NCBI RefSeq assembly: GCF_016101585.1
Contig: NZ_JACFQG010000002.1
Coordinates: forward strand, 62,001-126,000
DNA length: 64,000 nucleotides
Origin: Bifidobacterium polysaccharolyticum
Lineage (GTDB): Bacteria > Actinomycetota > Actinomycetes > Actinomycetales > Bifidobacteriaceae
Direction of reading: 5' to 3'
The stretch's first letter is position 1. Each line of letters starts with the position of its first letter. The position numbers were made by a program, and so were the translations under genes. The notes beneath the pieces are model-generated. The model saw only the letters and a program-made list of their open reading frames with translations. It was not told where the DNA came from and did no database searches. Positions 9,887 through 19,921 of the stretch are shown one piece after another.

Positions 9887-10459
9887 TTAGCGCTTGTCCA
9901 GCTGCGCGATAATCTCCTTGGATATCTGCTCGACCGCTCCCTGACCGTCCACTGCGACCAGAAGGCCACGAGACTTATAAGTGTTCAGCAGGGGTGCGGT
10001 CTCCTTGGCATAGATATCCAGACGCTTGGCGATGGCCTCGGGGGTATCGTCTGCTCGCCCCTCTTCCTTGGCTCGCTGGGCGATGCGCTGCATAAGCACG
10101 TCATGGTCGGCGTCCAAGGCCACCACAGCCGTCAGCGGAGTGTCAAGCTCTTTGAGCATCTTGTCCAGGGCCTCGACCTGGGAAGCCGAACGGGGGTAGC
10201 CGTCCAGAATCCAGCCCTGGGCGGCGTCATCCATGCCAAGACGGTCCTTGACGATCTTATTGGTCAGCTCGTCTGGAACCAGCTCACCCTTGTCGGTGTA
10301 GACCTTGGCCTGCTTGCCCAGCTCAGTTCCGTTCTTCAGGTTGTATCGGAAAATGTCGCCGGTGGAGATGGCCGGAATCCCGTAATGCTTGCTGAGCAAG
10401 GCTGCTTGCGTGCCCTTGCCAACACCTTGAGGTCCCATGATCAACAGTCGCTGTGCCAT
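9887..10459 (-). CDS. adk: Adenylate kinase
   Basis: Interconverts ATP + AMP and 2 ADP in the cytoplasm. The 190-residue short form has a P-loop GPQGVGKGT at 9-17 (Gln where many homologues have Pro), the AMP-binding stretch STGDIFR, and GYPRS. The LID is short and lacks zinc cysteines, as is normal for actinobacterial enzymes. It follows secY in the usual order, but a terminator lies between them and the next genes are an ABC exporter. The usual infA-rpmJ-rpsM-rpsK-rpoA block does not follow. It probably has its own promoter in the 168 bp after the secY terminator. Confidence 0.97.
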   Translation of the reverse strand: MAQRLLIMGPQGVGKGTQAALLSKHYGIPAISTGDIFRYNLKNGTELGKQAKVYTDKGELVPDELTNKIVKDRLGMDDAAQGWILDGYPRSASQVEALDKMLKELDTPLTAVVALDADHDVLMQRIAQRAKEEGRADDTPEAIAKRLDIYAKETAPLLNTYKSRGLLVAVDGQGAVEQISKEIIAQLDKR

Positions 10460-10614
10460 TCCCTATCCTTTGCTCGATGTTCTATGTTCTTGACTCTTTG
10501 GTTCCGGACGGTCTTAGCCGTCTTTGCCGGGCAGAACCCTCATTTACGTATGCTAGCGGCTACCCGACCCAATACAGGTTCCACTTACTGAACCCATGCA
10601 AACTGTCTTCCCGC

Positions 10615-10659
10615 GACACAAAAGAATCCGGCCCCTTGCCACCAAGGGCCAGGGCCGGA
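10615..10659 (-). terminator. Rho-independent terminator after secY
   Basis: Minus-strand stem TCCGGCCC/GGGGCCGGA around an inner CCCTTGG/CCAAGGG-type fold, followed by TTCTTTTGTG. It lies 48 bp beyond the secY stop and should end the long ribosomal transcript before adk. Confidence 0.8.
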
Positions 10660-10707
10660 CCTTCATTTGTTTTAATCTGACAGCACTTGCAGGTGCTTAA
10701 GTTAGGG

Positions 10708-12036
10708 TCAGCCTTCCTTGTGGTCGCCCTCCAGCAGGAAACCAGTGTACTGGAACTGCTCGGTCTGGGCCCTGGCCTGACGCAGGGTGTCCAGGCCGAC
10801 GCCGGCGATAATCAGGATGGTGGTGCCGCCGAAGGGCAACTTAGAGTTGATCTTCAGCAACATGATTAGCACCGTGGGTATCAGCGCCACGAAAAGCAGA
10901 TAGATGGCGCCGACTGTATTCAGCCGATTCATCACGTATGACAGGTACCGGCTGGTGGCGCGTCCGGCCCTGATGCCGGGGATGAAACCGCCGTACTCCT
11001 TCATGTTGTCGGCCGTCTCATCGGGGTTGAAGGTGATGGAAGTGTAGAAGAAGCAGAAGAAGACGATCATGACCGAGTAGAGCACGATGTACCACACCGA
11101 GGTGGTGTTGGCCATGTTGGCATCAATCCACTTGACCCAGCTCTGTTCGGGCTTGCCGAACTGGGCAATGAGGGTGGGAATAGCCAGAATGGATGAGGCG
11201 AAGATGGGAGGAATCACGCCTGACATATTGATCTTGAGTGGCAGATAGGTTGAGGATCCGCCGTACATCTTGCGGCCGATCATCCGGCGGGTGTACTGGA
11301 CGGGTATGCGGCGCTGAGCCAGCTCAACATAGTCCACCAGAATCAGAATGACCACCAAGACAGTCACAACGATGCCGAACTTGACCCAGTCGCCGTTCTT
11401 GCCGTTGGTGCCCCAGCCGATGTTCCAGAGCTGAGGCAGGAAGCCGGAGCAGATGGAGATGAAGATCAGGACGGACATGCCGTTGCCAATGCCCTTGTCA
11501 GTAATTAGCTCGGCCATCCACATGATCAGGCCTGTGCCGCCGGTCATGATCAGAACCATGACCACCAGGTTCCAGACCGAACTGTCAGGGATAACCTGCT
11601 GCTGGCATGCCCCGTTGAAGAGCGCGCCGTTGCGGGCAGTGACCAGAATAGTCGTGGACTGCAGCACCGCCAGGCCGATGGTCAGATACCTGGTGTACTC
11701 GGTCAGCTTGGCCTCGCCGGACTGACCCTCCTTGTGCAGAGCCTCAAAGCGTGGAATGACCACACGCAGCAACTGCACCACGATGGATGCGGTGATGTAG
11801 GGCATGATGCCTAGCGCGAAGATGGACAGCTGCAACAGAGCCCCGCCCGAGAACAGATTGACCAGGCCGATGAAGTCCTCATTGCCGGCTGTGGTGATGC
11901 ACTTCTGCACGGCAGGATAATCCACACCTGGGGTAGGTATGAACGACCCGATGCGATAGATGATGATGATGCCAAGAACAAAGAGGATTTTCTTCCTCAA
12001 CTCCTTGGTCTTGAAGGCCTGGATTAACGTCCTCAC
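10708..12036 (-). CDS. secY: Preprotein translocase subunit SecY
   Basis: Channel-forming subunit of the Sec translocon in the cytoplasmic membrane, partner of SecE and SecG. The 442 residues contain ten predicted TM helices, with the plug region after TM1 (SFIPTPGVDY near 31-40) and the cytoplasmic loop GIRAGRATSRY that contacts ribosomes and SecA. It stands in the conserved place after rplO, but 185 bp with a strong hairpin separate the two genes, so secY may be partly uncoupled from the ribosomal genes. Confidence 0.97.
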   Translation of the reverse strand: MRTLIQAFKTKELRKKILFVLGIIIIYRIGSFIPTPGVDYPAVQKCITTAGNEDFIGLVNLFSGGALLQLSIFALGIMPYITASIVVQLLRVVIPRFEALHKEGQSGEAKLTEYTRYLTIGLAVLQSTTILVTARNGALFNGACQQQVIPDSSVWNLVVMVLIMTGGTGLIMWMAELITDKGIGNGMSVLIFISICSGFLPQLWNIGWGTNGKNGDWVKFGIVVTVLVVILILVDYVELAQRRIPVQYTRRMIGRKMYGGSSTYLPLKINMSGVIPPIFASSILAIPTLIAQFGKPEQSWVKWIDANMANTTSVWYIVLYSVMIVFFCFFYTSITFNPDETADNMKEYGGFIPGIRAGRATSRYLSYVMNRLNTVGAIYLLFVALIPTVLIMLLKINSKLPFGGTTILIIAGVGLDTLRQARAQTEQFQYTGFLLEGDHKEG

Positions 12037-12151
12037 CTAAGTTCCCTCCCTACGCGCCCACGCGTTGGTCCCGGTGCATCGCACCTTATTGCTCCGACCA
12101 GCTTAACCGATGGCTCCGTCAAATCCCGACGGCAACCTGGCCGGAAACGAA

Positions 12152-12189
12152 TTCCGGCCCTCGCCCGCTTGGAGCGGGGAGGGCCGGAA
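12152..12189 (-). terminator. Strong hairpin between rplO and secY (possible attenuator)
   Basis: A perfect TTCCGGCCCTC/GAGGGCCGGAA-type stem with an inner CCCGC/GCGGG arm, one of the most stable hairpins in the window. The following minus-strand sequence is TCGTTTCC, with only a short T-run, so partial termination or an RNA-processing site is as likely as a full terminator. Confidence 0.5.
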
Positions 12190-12221
12190 TCATCTGCCTT
12201 GCGGTCTGTCCCCTATGAGTG

Positions 12222-12686
12222 TCAGTCCTCAGAGACGGACCCGCCTGCGGCTTCTATCTTGCTTTTGGCCGAGGTCGAGGCCTTTACGCCCTTGAGGGTG
12301 AAAGCAGCCTTGACATCGCCATCACCCAAGACCTTGACGGGGTGGCCCTTGCGGACCGCTCCCTTGTTGACCAGATCCTCGACAGTGACCTCGCCGCCGT
12401 TGGGGAAGAGTCCTTCCAGAGCACCCAGGTTGACCACCTGGTACTCCTTCTTGAAGGGACTCCTGAACCCACGCAGCTTGGGCAACCGCATGTACAGGGG
12501 CAGCTGGCCGCCTTCAAAGCCCGGACGGACTTGGTAGCGTGCCTTGGTGCCCTTGGTGCCACGACCGGAGGTCTTGCCCTTGGAACCCTCGCCGCGACCC
12601 ACACGGATGCGGTCACGCTTGGCACCCGGAGCAGGACGCAGGTCATGCATCTGCAGGATGGTGGGCTCTTGCTTCTCGCTGGCCAT
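12222..12686 (-). CDS. rplO: 50S ribosomal protein L15
   Basis: Late-assembling 23S rRNA-binding protein of the large subunit, 154 residues. The Gly/Arg-rich N-terminal half ([19 protein letters not shown]) and the [17 protein letters not shown] motif are diagnostic. The usual start MAS at 12686 lies 2 bp from the rpmD stop. It is the last closely spaced gene of the spc operon before the gap to secY. Confidence 0.97.
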   Translation of the reverse strand: MASEKQEPTILQMHDLRPAPGAKRDRIRVGRGEGSKGKTSGRGTKGTKARYQVRPGFEGGQLPLYMRLPKLRGFRSPFKKEYQVVNLGALEGLFPNGGEVTVEDLVNKGAVRKGHPVKVLGDGDVKAAFTLKGVKASTSAKSKIEAAGGSVSED

Positions 12687-12688
12687 AA

Positions 12689-12874
12689 TCAGTCTGCCTC
12701 CTCTACGTTCACCAGGTGGCGGACCTTGTCGGCCATCCCCCGGTAGACGGGGGTGTCCTCACGCAGGACTGTCTGGCCGATCTTGTGAAGGCCCAGAGAC
12801 CTGACGTTCTCCTTCTGGCGGTCGGTGGCATGAGCCACGCCCTTGACCAGGGTGATCTTGATCTGCTTGGTCAT
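12689..12874 (-). CDS. rpmD: 50S ribosomal protein L30
   Basis: Small large-subunit protein, 61 residues with the canonical ITLVKG...[11 protein letters not shown] pattern. A GTG one codon upstream (12877) is in frame, but ATG 12874 gives the usual length and a better distance to the AGGTGA ribosome-binding sequence. The start overlaps the rpsE stop as TGATG. Confidence 0.95.
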   Translation of the reverse strand: MTKQIKITLVKGVAHATDRQKENVRSLGLHKIGQTVLREDTPVYRGMADKVRHLVNVEEAD

Positions 12875-13635
12875 CACTCACCTGCCTTCGACTGCTCGTC
12901 AGCCTTGGCCTTGGCCTCTTCGCGCTCCTTGCGCTCGTCGGCGATGCCGGCGGCACGTGCGCGCAGGAGGGAGTCAGGGGCGACCTCCTCCAGGGGCAGG
13001 CCGCGGCGTGCCGCGATCTCCTCAGGCTCCTCCAGCTGCTTCAGGGCAGCTACAGTGGCCCGCACCATGTTGACGGCTGTGGCCGAGCCCATGGACTTGC
13101 TCAGAATGTCGGTGATGCCTGCGCACTCCAGGACGGCGCGAACCGGACCACCGGCGATGACGCCGGTTCCTGGGGCTGCAGGCCGCAGGAGAACCGTTCC
13201 GGCTGCATCGTGGCCGATCACCGGATGGGTTACGGTTCCGCGGATGCGGGGAACAGTGAACATGTGCTTCTTGGCGTCCAGCTGACCTTTGGAGATAGCT
13301 GCGGGGACCTCACGGGACTTGCCGTAGCCAACACCCACGGTGCCCTTGCCGTCGCCCACGACCACCAGAGCCGCGAAGCTGAAGGTTCGGCCGCCCTTGT
13401 GGACCTTGGAGACACGGTTGATGGTCACGACCCTGTCGAGCATGTCGTCACGCTCGTCGCGGTCGCGGCGACCACGACGGCCATCCCTACGGCCGTCACG
13501 GGAGCCGCCCCGACGACCGCCGCGGCGATCATCGTTCCGGTCGTTCCGGTCCCTTCTGCCACCCTGGCTGGACTGAGCGTTTGTGGAATCTTCAGTCACC
13601 TGGGTTGTTTCCTTTGTCGTTTCGTTGTCGCTCAC
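12874..13635 (-). CDS. rpsE: 30S ribosomal protein S5, N- and C-terminally extended
   Basis: Small-subunit protein involved in decoding accuracy. The conserved core (about 62-225: [16 protein letters not shown], the S5 double-stranded RNA-binding domain, then the S5 C-terminal domain) is flanked by extra sequence. About 55 N-terminal residues are almost entirely Arg, Asp and Gly, and a charged Lys/Ala/Glu tail follows the core. At 253 residues it is much longer than the ~165 of E. coli. The start is GTG 13635, overlapping the rplR stop as GTGA. Confidence 0.96.
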   Translation of the reverse strand: MSDNETTKETTQVTEDSTNAQSSQGGRRDRNDRNDDRRGGRRGGSRDGRRDGRRGRRDRDERDDMLDRVVTINRVSKVHKGGRTFSFAALVVVGDGKGTVGVGYGKSREVPAAISKGQLDAKKHMFTVPRIRGTVTHPVIGHDAAGTVLLRPAAPGTGVIAGGPVRAVLECAGITDILSKSMGSATAVNMVRATVAALKQLEEPEEIAARRGLPLEEVAPDSLLRARAAGIADERKEREEAKAKADEQSKAGE

Positions 13636-14003
13636 AGTGCCAAACCTCCCTCACGGGCGCCTTCCGCAACCGCTGCGACCCTTCCGTGGTACTTGTTGCC
13701 ACCACGGTCGAAGACCACGGTGGTGATGCCAGCCTTCTTGGCCTTGGCCGCGATCTGCTCGCCGACCTTGCGGGCGGCCTCGGTCTTGGTGCCCTTGAAG
13801 GAGCCGTAGTCCGAAGCCATAGTCGACTCGCTGACCAGGGTGACGCCCCTGGTGTCGTCGACGATCTGGGCGATCATGTTGCGGTTGGTCCGTGTGACCA
13901 CCAGACGGGGACGCTCTGCCGTGCCGGATACATGCTTGCGCAGACGGGCATGGCGGCGCAGACGGGCGATCTTCTTGCCTTTGCCTAGTATCGAGACCGT
14001 CAT
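13632..14003 (-). CDS. rplR: 50S ribosomal protein L18
   Basis: Binds 5S rRNA together with L5. The frame is open further upstream, but ATG 14003 gives the normal 123 residues beginning [11 protein letters not shown]. The family pattern [21 protein letters not shown] and the C-terminal [12 protein letters not shown] are present. It starts 1 bp after the rplF stop. Confidence 0.96.
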   Translation of the reverse strand: MTVSILGKGKKIARLRRHARLRKHVSGTAERPRLVVTRTNRNMIAQIVDDTRGVTLVSESTMASDYGSFKGTKTEAARKVGEQIAAKAKKAGITTVVFDRGGNKYHGRVAAVAEGAREGGLAL

Positions 14004-14004
14004 A

Positions 14005-14544
14005 TCACTTACCAGCCTTTCCAGCCTTGCGCAGGATGTGCTCGTCGGCGTATTTGATGCCCTTGCCCTTGTAAGGCTCGGGAGCACGCAGGGCGCGGAT
14101 GTTGGCCGCAGCCTGGCCGACAGCCTGCTTATCGATGCCGGAGACGACCACTTCGTTGGCGTTCGGTGTCTCGAAGGTGATGCCCTCCGGGGGGTCGACA
14201 GTGATGGTATGCGAGTAGCCCAGCGAGAACTCCAGGGACTTACCCTTGGCAACCACTCGGTAGCCTGTGCCGACGATCTGCAGGTGCTTGCTGTAGCCCT
14301 TGGAGACGCCCTCGACCATGGATGCCACAATGGAGCGGCTCAGGCCATGCTTGGCCTTGGTGGTGCGGTCCTCGTCGGCGGGGGTCATGATGATCTCATT
14401 ACCCTCGACTTTGCCGGTGATGCCCTCAGGCAGCGTGCACCCGTCGGAGCCCTTGGGACCCTTCGCGGTGAATTCCTGGCCCTTGAAGGCCACCTCCACA
14501 CCTGCCGGAACGGCGATGGGGAGCTTACCAATATGCGATGCCAT
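14005..14544 (-). CDS. rplF: 50S ribosomal protein L6
   Basis: Large-subunit protein near the factor-binding site, 179 residues with two L6 repeats and the C-terminal signature [11 protein letters not shown] near 155-165. An AGGAGAGC ribosome-binding site precedes the ATG. It lies between rpsH and rplR in the normal spc order. Confidence 0.97.
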   Translation of the reverse strand: MASHIGKLPIAVPAGVEVAFKGQEFTAKGPKGSDGCTLPEGITGKVEGNEIIMTPADEDRTTKAKHGLSRSIVASMVEGVSKGYSKHLQIVGTGYRVVAKGKSLEFSLGYSHTITVDPPEGITFETPNANEVVVSGIDKQAVGQAAANIRALRAPEPYKGKGIKYADEHILRKAGKAGK

Positions 14545-14560
14545 GTTCAGCTCTCCTTTC

Positions 14561-14959
14561 TCACCATACGTAGGCGACGATTTCGCCGCCGATGCCCCTG
14601 TCGAGGCATTCCTTCTGGGTCATCAGTCCCGAGCTGGTCGAGATGATGGCGATTCCCAGCCCGCCCAGCGGCATGGGCAGGGAATCCGATTTGGCATAAC
14701 GGCGCAGACCGGGCTTGGAGACACGCTTGATTCCCTGAATGGACTGGCGTCCATCGGGACCGTACTTGAGCGTGATCTCCAGATCCTGCCCGACGCGCGC
14801 CTCCTTGGCGCGGTAATCGGCGATAAAGCCTTCGCGCTTGAGAATCTGCGCGATGTTCGCCTTGAACTTGGAGTACGGCATGTCGACTGTTTCATGCTTG
14901 GCCGCACTCGCATTACGCAGACGTGTCAGCATGTCTGCGATGGGATCTGTCATTGTCAT
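14561..14959 (-). CDS. rpsH: 30S ribosomal protein S8
   Basis: 16S rRNA-binding assembly protein, 132 residues, also the translational repressor of the spc operon in E. coli. [13 protein letters not shown] at the N-terminus and STSSGLMT near 107-114 (the RNA-binding loop) are conserved. An 80-bp spacer separates it from the S14 gene upstream. Confidence 0.97.
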   Translation of the reverse strand: MTMTDPIADMLTRLRNASAAKHETVDMPYSKFKANIAQILKREGFIADYRAKEARVGQDLEITLKYGPDGRQSIQGIKRVSKPGLRRYAKSDSLPMPLGGLGIAIISTSSGLMTQKECLDRGIGGEIVAYVW

Positions 14960-15039
14960 GTGGGCTTATGCCCTTCCTCGCCGTGGTTTCCGCCGCCGGG
15001 CAGAAATCTGCCTCGACCGCGGACCTTCAGCGTCGATCT

Positions 15040-15225
15040 TTACCAACTGGACTTCGTCACACCCGGCAGCTCGCCGCGATGCGCCTTCTCACGAAGGCAG
15101 ATGCGGCACAGGCCGAACTTGCGATAGACGGAATGAGGACGACCGCAGACCTGGCAGCGCGTGTAGCCACGCACCTTGAACTTCGGCTTGCGTGCCGCCT
15201 TGTTTCTCAGAGCGGTTTTTGCCAT
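15040..15225 (-). CDS. rpsZ: 30S ribosomal protein S14, zinc-binding type Z
   Basis: Short S14 of 61 residues with two CxxC zinc pairs (C24/C27 and C40/C43), typical of Gram-positive bacteria. The C-terminus [11 protein letters not shown] is characteristic. It starts 1 bp after the rplE stop. No zinc-free paralogue is present in this window. Confidence 0.97.
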   Translation of the reverse strand: MAKTALRNKAARKPKFKVRGYTRCQVCGRPHSVYRKFGLCRICLREKAHRGELPGVTKSSW

Positions 15226-15226
15226 A

Positions 15227-15799
15227 TCAGTTCTCCTTGAAGGGGAAGCCCAGCTGCTTAAGCAGCGCCCGGGCCTCCTGATCGTTCTTGGTGGAGGTCA
15301 CCACTGTGATATCCATACCACGCTGGTGATCGATCTGATCAGGATCGATCTCGTGGAACATGGACTGCTCCGTGAGACCGAAGTTGTAGTTGCCCTGGCC
15401 GTCAAACTGACGGTCGCTGATGCCGCGGAAGTCGCGGATGCGGGGCAGAGCCAGGGTCAGCAGTCGATCCAGGAACTCCCACATGCGCACGCCACGTAGA
15501 GTGGCGAAAGCGCCGATGGCCTGTCCCTCACGCAGGTGGAACTGCGCCACGGACTTCTTGGCCTTGGTGATCTTGGGCTTCTGGCCGGTGATGGCCGTCA
15601 GATCCTTGACTGCACCCTCGATCAGTTTGGAGTCGCGTGCCGCGGCACCCACGCCCATGGAGACCACGACCTTCTCGATCCTGGGCACCTGCATGGGGTT
15701 GGAGAACTTGAACTCCTTCTCCATCTCGGGCACGATGTTCTCGCGGTACTGCTGCAGCAAACGAGGGACTGCCGGTGCTTCAACGGTGGTATCGCTCAT
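15227..15799 (-). CDS. rplE: 50S ribosomal protein L5
   Basis: 5S rRNA-binding protein of the central protuberance, 190 residues. The signature [14 protein letters not shown] and [12 protein letters not shown]...RIRDFRG are intact. The start overlaps the rplX stop by 4 bp (ATGA), consistent with coupled translation. Confidence 0.97.
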   Translation of the reverse strand: MSDTTVEAPAVPRLLQQYRENIVPEMEKEFKFSNPMQVPRIEKVVVSMGVGAAARDSKLIEGAVKDLTAITGQKPKITKAKKSVAQFHLREGQAIGAFATLRGVRMWEFLDRLLTLALPRIRDFRGISDRQFDGQGNYNFGLTEQSMFHEIDPDQIDHQRGMDITVVTSTKNDQEARALLKQLGFPFKEN

Positions 15800-16131
15800 G
15801 ACAGCTCCTTGCCTGACTTCTTGGCGAAGCGGGTGCGCACGACCTTGACCTTGCCGTCACGCGCCTCCTCCTTGATGTTCACGCCGATGCGAGTCGGCTT
15901 CTTGGTCTCCGGGTCGATGACCATCACGTTGGAGCGATGGATGGGCGCCTCGGTCGGGACAATGCCCGACTCCTGACCCTGCTGGGTGGCCCGCACATGC
16001 TTCTTGACGATCTGAATACCCTCGACGATCAGGCGGTCATTGGGCAGAATCCGCAGAACCTTGCCCTCCTTGCCGCGATCCTTGCCGCGGATGACCTTGA
16101 CCTGGTCGCCTGTCTTGATTTTGGCTACCAC
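15796..16131 (-). CDS. rplX: 50S ribosomal protein L24
   Basis: Assembly initiator protein, 111 residues, with the KOW motif at the N-terminus ([19 protein letters not shown]) and the [17 protein letters not shown] stretch. It lies 1 bp after rplN and overlaps rplE. Confidence 0.97.
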   Translation of the reverse strand: MVAKIKTGDQVKVIRGKDRGKEGKVLRILPNDRLIVEGIQIVKKHVRATQQGQESGIVPTEAPIHRSNVMVIDPETKKPTRIGVNIKEEARDGKVKVVRTRFAKKSGKELS

Positions 16132-16132
16132 T

Positions 16133-16501
16133 TCAGATCACCTCCGGTGCCAGGGACACGATCTTCATGAAGCGCTTGTCGCGCAGCTCACGACCGACCG
16201 GTCCGAAGATACGAGTGCCGCGGGGCTCACGACCGGTGCCGAGGATGACTGCCGCGTTCTCGTCGAACTTGATGTAGGAGCCGTCATGGCGACGGTGCTC
16301 CTTTACGGTACGGACGACAACCGCCTTGACGACCTCGCCCTTCTTGACCGACCCGCCGGGTATGGCATCCTTGACGGTGGCGACGATCACATCGCCAATG
16401 CCGGCATAGCGTCGCTTCGACCCGCCGAGCACGCGGATGGCCAGGATCTCCTTGGCACCCGTGTTGTCGGCGACCTGAAGCCGCGATTCCTGCTGAATCA
16501 T
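16133..16501 (-). CDS. rplN: 50S ribosomal protein L14
   Basis: Highly conserved 122-residue protein contacting the 30S subunit at bridge B8. It begins [18 protein letters not shown] and ends with the family pattern [13 protein letters not shown] 79-bp gap follows rpsQ upstream, the second largest gap in the spc block. Confidence 0.98.
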   Translation of the reverse strand: MIQQESRLQVADNTGAKEILAIRVLGGSKRRYAGIGDVIVATVKDAIPGGSVKKGEVVKAVVVRTVKEHRRHDGSYIKFDENAAVILGTGREPRGTRIFGPVGRELRDKRFMKIVSLAPEVI

Positions 16502-16580
16502 TGATTCTCCTTAGCCGCGCTGGTTCTCCGCAGACACCCCGCGCCAGGGCGGGATGAAATGCGGAGCCTGGCCGAACTTG

Positions 16581-16847
16581 TTACTTGGCGCGCTCGACGA
16601 TGGAGTCGAGACGCCAGCGCTTGGTCTTGCTCAGAGGACGGGTCTCCATGATACTCACGAAGTCGCCCACATGGGCCTCGTTCTTCTCATCATGGGCCTT
16701 GACCTTGCGGTTGCTGCGGACGACCTTGCCGTACAGGGGGTGGGTCGAACGCTGCTCCAGCTCTACGGTGATGGTCTTGTCCATCTTGTCGGACACGACG
16801 TAGCCGCTGCGAACCTTGCGGAAGTTGCGCTCCTGCTTGTCAGCCAT
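16581..16847 (-). CDS. rpsQ: 30S ribosomal protein S17
   Basis: 16S rRNA-binding protein, 88 residues, with the OB-fold patterns [19 protein letters not shown] and [19 protein letters not shown]. It lies 2 bp after rpmC and closes the S10-type gene group before the L14 gap. Confidence 0.97.
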   Translation of the reverse strand: MADKQERNFRKVRSGYVVSDKMDKTITVELEQRSTHPLYGKVVRSNRKVKAHDEKNEAHVGDFVSIMETRPLSKTKRWRLDSIVERAK

Positions 16848-16849
16848 GC

Positions 16850-17113
16850 TTACTTCTCCTCAGCTTTGCTCTCGGCCTTTGCTTCGGCGGGCTCCTGGCT
16901 GATGCCCAGCTCGCGCTCACGCAGGACGGTGTACATCCTGGCGATGTCGTGCTTGACGGCCTTGAGGCGGGAGGTGTTCTCCAGCTGACCGGTGGCCGAC
17001 TGGAAGCGCAGGTTGAACAGCTCTTCCTTGGACTTCTTCAGGAAATCCTCGATCTCCGCATTGGTCTTTTCATTCAGATTCTTGATGGAATACTCGGCTG
17101 TTCCGACTGACAT
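16850..17113 (-). CDS. rpmC: 50S ribosomal protein L29 with acidic C-terminal tail
   Basis: Protein at the exit tunnel near the signal recognition particle docking site. The L29 core ([28 protein letters not shown]) is followed by about 15 extra residues rich in Ala, Glu and Lys, giving 87 residues against the usual 60-70. The ATG overlaps the rplP stop by one base (TGATG). Confidence 0.96.
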   Translation of the reverse strand: MSVGTAEYSIKNLNEKTNAEIEDFLKKSKEELFNLRFQSATGQLENTSRLKAVKHDIARMYTVLRERELGISQEPAEAKAESKAEEK

Positions 17114-17532
17114 CAGATGTCACCGCCTTCACGTGCAATAATCCGGCACTTCATGGGAAGCTTGTCAGTAGCGCGGCGAAGGGCCTCGCGGGCCACATCC
17201 TCGCTCACGCCGCCAATCTCGAAGAGCACCCGGCCAGGACGAACGTTGGCCACCCAGAACTCAGGCGCACCCTTGCCGGAACCCATTCGTGATCCCAGGG
17301 CGTGCTTGGTCAGGGGACGATCCGGGAAGACCGTGATCCAGACGCGGCCACCACGCTTGATGTACCGAGTCATGGCGATACGGGCTGCCTCGATCTGCCG
17401 GTTGGTCAGGTAGGCCGGAGCCAGAGCCTGGATGCCGTAATCGCCGAAAGCGATCTCGTTGCCGCCCTTGGACATGCCCGAACGACCCGGACGATGTTGC
17501 TTGCGGTATTTAGTCCTCTTTGGGATAAGCAC
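17113..17532 (-). CDS. rplP: 50S ribosomal protein L16
   Basis: Component near the A-site tRNA and the peptidyl transferase centre, 139 residues. [19 protein letters not shown] and [21 protein letters not shown] are diagnostic. It lies 3 bp after rpsC. Confidence 0.98.
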   Translation of the reverse strand: MLIPKRTKYRKQHRPGRSGMSKGGNEIAFGDYGIQALAPAYLTNRQIEAARIAMTRYIKRGGRVWITVFPDRPLTKHALGSRMGSGKGAPEFWVANVRPGRVLFEIGGVSEDVAREALRRATDKLPMKCRIIAREGGDI

Positions 17533-17535
17533 GGC

Positions 17536-18381
17536 TCACTCCTTTGCTTCGGTTGCGACGGGGGCCGAGGCGGTCTGCTCCTGAGCTGCCGCCGGCGGCG
17601 CGGCCACACCGCTGTTCTGCTTGGCTGCATCCTGCTCACGGCGGGTGCGTCCCTCGGAGGGACGGACCCCACGGCGAGGACGACGATCGCCACGCCGACC
17701 GGGGCGGTTGTTCTGCTGAGCCTGCTGCTCCTCGAACTGACGCTCCGTCATGTCGCCCTTGTAGATCCAGACCTTGACGCCGATACGTCCGTAGGTGGTC
17801 CTGGCCTCGAAGAAGCCGTAGTCGATCAGGGCGCGCAGAGTCTGCAGGGGCACACGGCCCTCACGGTAGAACTCCGAACGGCTCATCTCGGCTCCGCCCA
17901 GGCGGCCGGAAAGCTTGATCCTGATGCCCTTGGCACCGGCCCGCATGGCATCCTGCTGAGCCTTTCGCATGGCACGGCGGAAGGTGACGCGGTTGGTCAG
18001 CTGCTCGGCGATGCCCTGAGCCACCAGCTGGGCATCGATGGAGGCGTTCTTGACCTCGAAGATGTTCAGCTGGACCTGCTTGCCGGTGATATTCTCCAGC
18101 TTGGCGCGCACGCGCTCGGCCTCTGCTCCACGACGACCAATGACGATGCCTGGCCGGGCGGTATGGATATCGACGCGCACACGGTCACGGGTCCGCTCGA
18201 TGACGATCTTAGAGACGCCTGCGCGCTCCAGATCCTTGTTCATCTCCTTGCGGATCTTGTCGTCCTCAAGAACGAAGTCGCTGTAACGCTCCCCCGCCTT
18301 GTTGGAGTCGGAGTACCACTTGCTGCGGTGCTCCTCGGTGATGCCGAGTCGGTACCCAAACGGGTTGATCTTCTGCCCCAT
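17536..18381 (-). CDS. rpsC: 30S ribosomal protein S3
   Basis: Part of the mRNA entry helicase, 281 residues from ATG 18381 ([13 protein letters not shown]). The frame is open farther upstream, but that part is inside rplV. A KH domain (about 40-110, with [13 protein letters not shown]) and an S3 C-terminal domain are followed by a ~60-residue disordered tail rich in Gln, Arg and Ala. The start overlaps the rplV stop by one base. Confidence 0.97.
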   Translation of the reverse strand: MGQKINPFGYRLGITEEHRSKWYSDSNKAGERYSDFVLEDDKIRKEMNKDLERAGVSKIVIERTRDRVRVDIHTARPGIVIGRRGAEAERVRAKLENITGKQVQLNIFEVKNASIDAQLVAQGIAEQLTNRVTFRRAMRKAQQDAMRAGAKGIRIKLSGRLGGAEMSRSEFYREGRVPLQTLRALIDYGFFEARTTYGRIGVKVWIYKGDMTERQFEEQQAQQNNRPGRRGDRRPRRGVRPSEGRTRREQDAAKQNSGVAAPPAAAQEQTASAPVATEAKE

Positions 18382-18740
18382 TATCGGGCTCCTTCCTTGT
18401 CGGCCACCACGACGGTGATGTGGCTGGTCCGCTTGTTGATGCGGGCAGCACGACCCTGGGCGCGGGCGCGGAATCGCTTCAAAGTGGTGCCCTCGTCCAC
18501 GTAGGTCTCCCGAACCACCAGCTCGTTCTCGCGGAAGGGCTGGTTGGCCTTGTCCGCCTTGACACGCGCATTGGCGATGGCGCTCTCCAGGCACTTGCGG
18601 ACCGGAACGGCCGCGTCCTGGGGGGCGAACTTCAGAATGGTCACGGCCTCGGTCGCCTGCTTGCCTCGGATGAGGTCGACGACGCGGCGAGCCTTGCGAG
18701 GCGTCACGCGAACGTGACGTGCAATTGCCTTAGCTTCCAT
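18381..18740 (-). CDS. rplV: 50S ribosomal protein L22
   Basis: Lines the nascent-peptide exit tunnel, 119 residues. [20 protein letters not shown] and the C-terminal [24 protein letters not shown] loop that reaches the tunnel are present. Macrolide resistance changes map to this loop in other bacteria; nothing unusual is seen here. Confidence 0.97.
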   Translation of the reverse strand: MEAKAIARHVRVTPRKARRVVDLIRGKQATEAVTILKFAPQDAAVPVRKCLESAIANARVKADKANQPFRENELVVRETYVDEGTTLKRFRARAQGRAARINKRTSHITVVVADKEGAR

Positions 18741-18761
18741 GTGTCTCTACTCTCCCTCGCC

Positions 18762-19040
18762 TCAGCGGCGTACTTTCTTGTCGTCCTTAACGTGACCCCT
18801 AAAGGTCCGGGTGGGGGCGAACTCGCCGAGCTTGTGGCCGACCATGGCCTCGGTGACGAAGACCGGGACATGCTTGCGGCCATCGTGCACAGCGAAAGTG
18901 TGCCCGATGAAGTCCGGGGTAATCATGGAACGACGGGACCAGGTCTTGATGACGTTCTTGGTGCCCTTCTCGTTCTGCTCGTCGACTTTCTTCTGCAAGT
19001 GGGCGTCGACGAATGGGCCCTTCTTGATGCTACGAGTCAT
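18762..19040 (-). CDS. rpsS: 30S ribosomal protein S19
   Basis: Head protein of the small subunit, 92 residues, beginning [15 protein letters not shown] and containing [21 protein letters not shown] and [17 protein letters not shown]. Standard position between rplB and rplV. Confidence 0.98.
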   Translation of the reverse strand: MTRSIKKGPFVDAHLQKKVDEQNEKGTKNVIKTWSRRSMITPDFIGHTFAVHDGRKHVPVFVTEAMVGHKLGEFAPTRTFRGHVKDDKKVRR

Positions 19041-19055
19041 CTTTCCGACACTCCC

Positions 19056-19886
19056 TTACTTGCGGTTCTTACCATTTGGACGACGACGCACGATCATCTT
19101 GTTGGAGGCCTTCTTGGGCCTGCGGGTGCGGACCTCGCCCTTGCCCCAGGGAGACACTGGCGGCTTGCCGCCACGAGTGCGTCCACCATGCGGGTGGTCG
19201 ACCGGGTTCATGGATTCACCACGGGTGATGGGCCGGTGGCCCATCCAGCGGGCACGTCCAGCCTTGCCAAGCTGGACATTTGCGTGGTCGTTGTTGCCGA
19301 CCTCGCCCACTGTTGCACGGCAACGGGAGTCGACGTTGCGAATCTCGCCGGAGGGCATACGCAGCTGGGCGTAAGCCCCGTCCTTGGCCACCAACTGGAC
19401 GGCAGCACCAGCCGAGCGGGCGATCTTGGCGCCGCCCAGAGGCCGCAGCTCAATGGCGTGGACGATGGTGCCGGTGGGGATGTTGCGCAGAGGCAGGTTG
19501 TTGCCGGGTTTGATGTCGGCCTGGGGACCAGTCTCAATGACGTCGCCCTGCTTGATGCCCTGCGGAGCGATGATGTAGCGCTTCTCGCCATCTGCAAAGT
19601 GCAGAAGGGCAATGCGGGCCGAGCGGTTGGGATCGTATTCGATCTCAGCCACCTTGGCGGGCACGCCATCCTTATCCCAGCGACGGAAGTCGATGAGACG
19701 GTACTGGCGCTTGTGCCCGCCGCCGCGGTGGCGGCTGGTGACGCGACCATAGGAGTTGCGTCCGCCGGTCTTGCTCAGCTTGCGGACCAGCGACTTCTCG
19801 GGCTTTGAGCGCGTGATTTCGGCGAAGTCCGAAACCGAGGCGTTGCGACGGCCCGCGGTCGTCGGCTTGTATGTACGGATAGCCAT
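19056..19886 (-). CDS. rplB: 50S ribosomal protein L2
   Basis: Core 23S rRNA-binding protein needed for peptidyl transfer, 276 residues. The conserved C-terminal segment [11 protein letters not shown] containing the essential histidine lies near 225-235. It has the basic tail of the family (RPNGKNRK). Confidence 0.98.
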   Translation of the reverse strand: MAIRTYKPTTAGRRNASVSDFAEITRSKPEKSLVRKLSKTGGRNSYGRVTSRHRGGGHKRQYRLIDFRRWDKDGVPAKVAEIEYDPNRSARIALLHFADGEKRYIIAPQGIKQGDVIETGPQADIKPGNNLPLRNIPTGTIVHAIELRPLGGAKIARSAGAAVQLVAKDGAYAQLRMPSGEIRNVDSRCRATVGEVGNNDHANVQLGKAGRARWMGHRPITRGESMNPVDHPHGGRTRGGKPPVSPWGKGEVRTRRPKKASNKMIVRRRPNGKNRK

Positions 19887-19921
19887 AATCTAGTTCTTCC
19901 TTAACTTTTCTCGGCTAGCCT

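Noticed and set aside
13632-14330. A 232-residue reading of the L18 gene
   Set aside because: The extra N-terminal part overlaps rplF and has no conserved sequence; ATG 14003 gives the family length.
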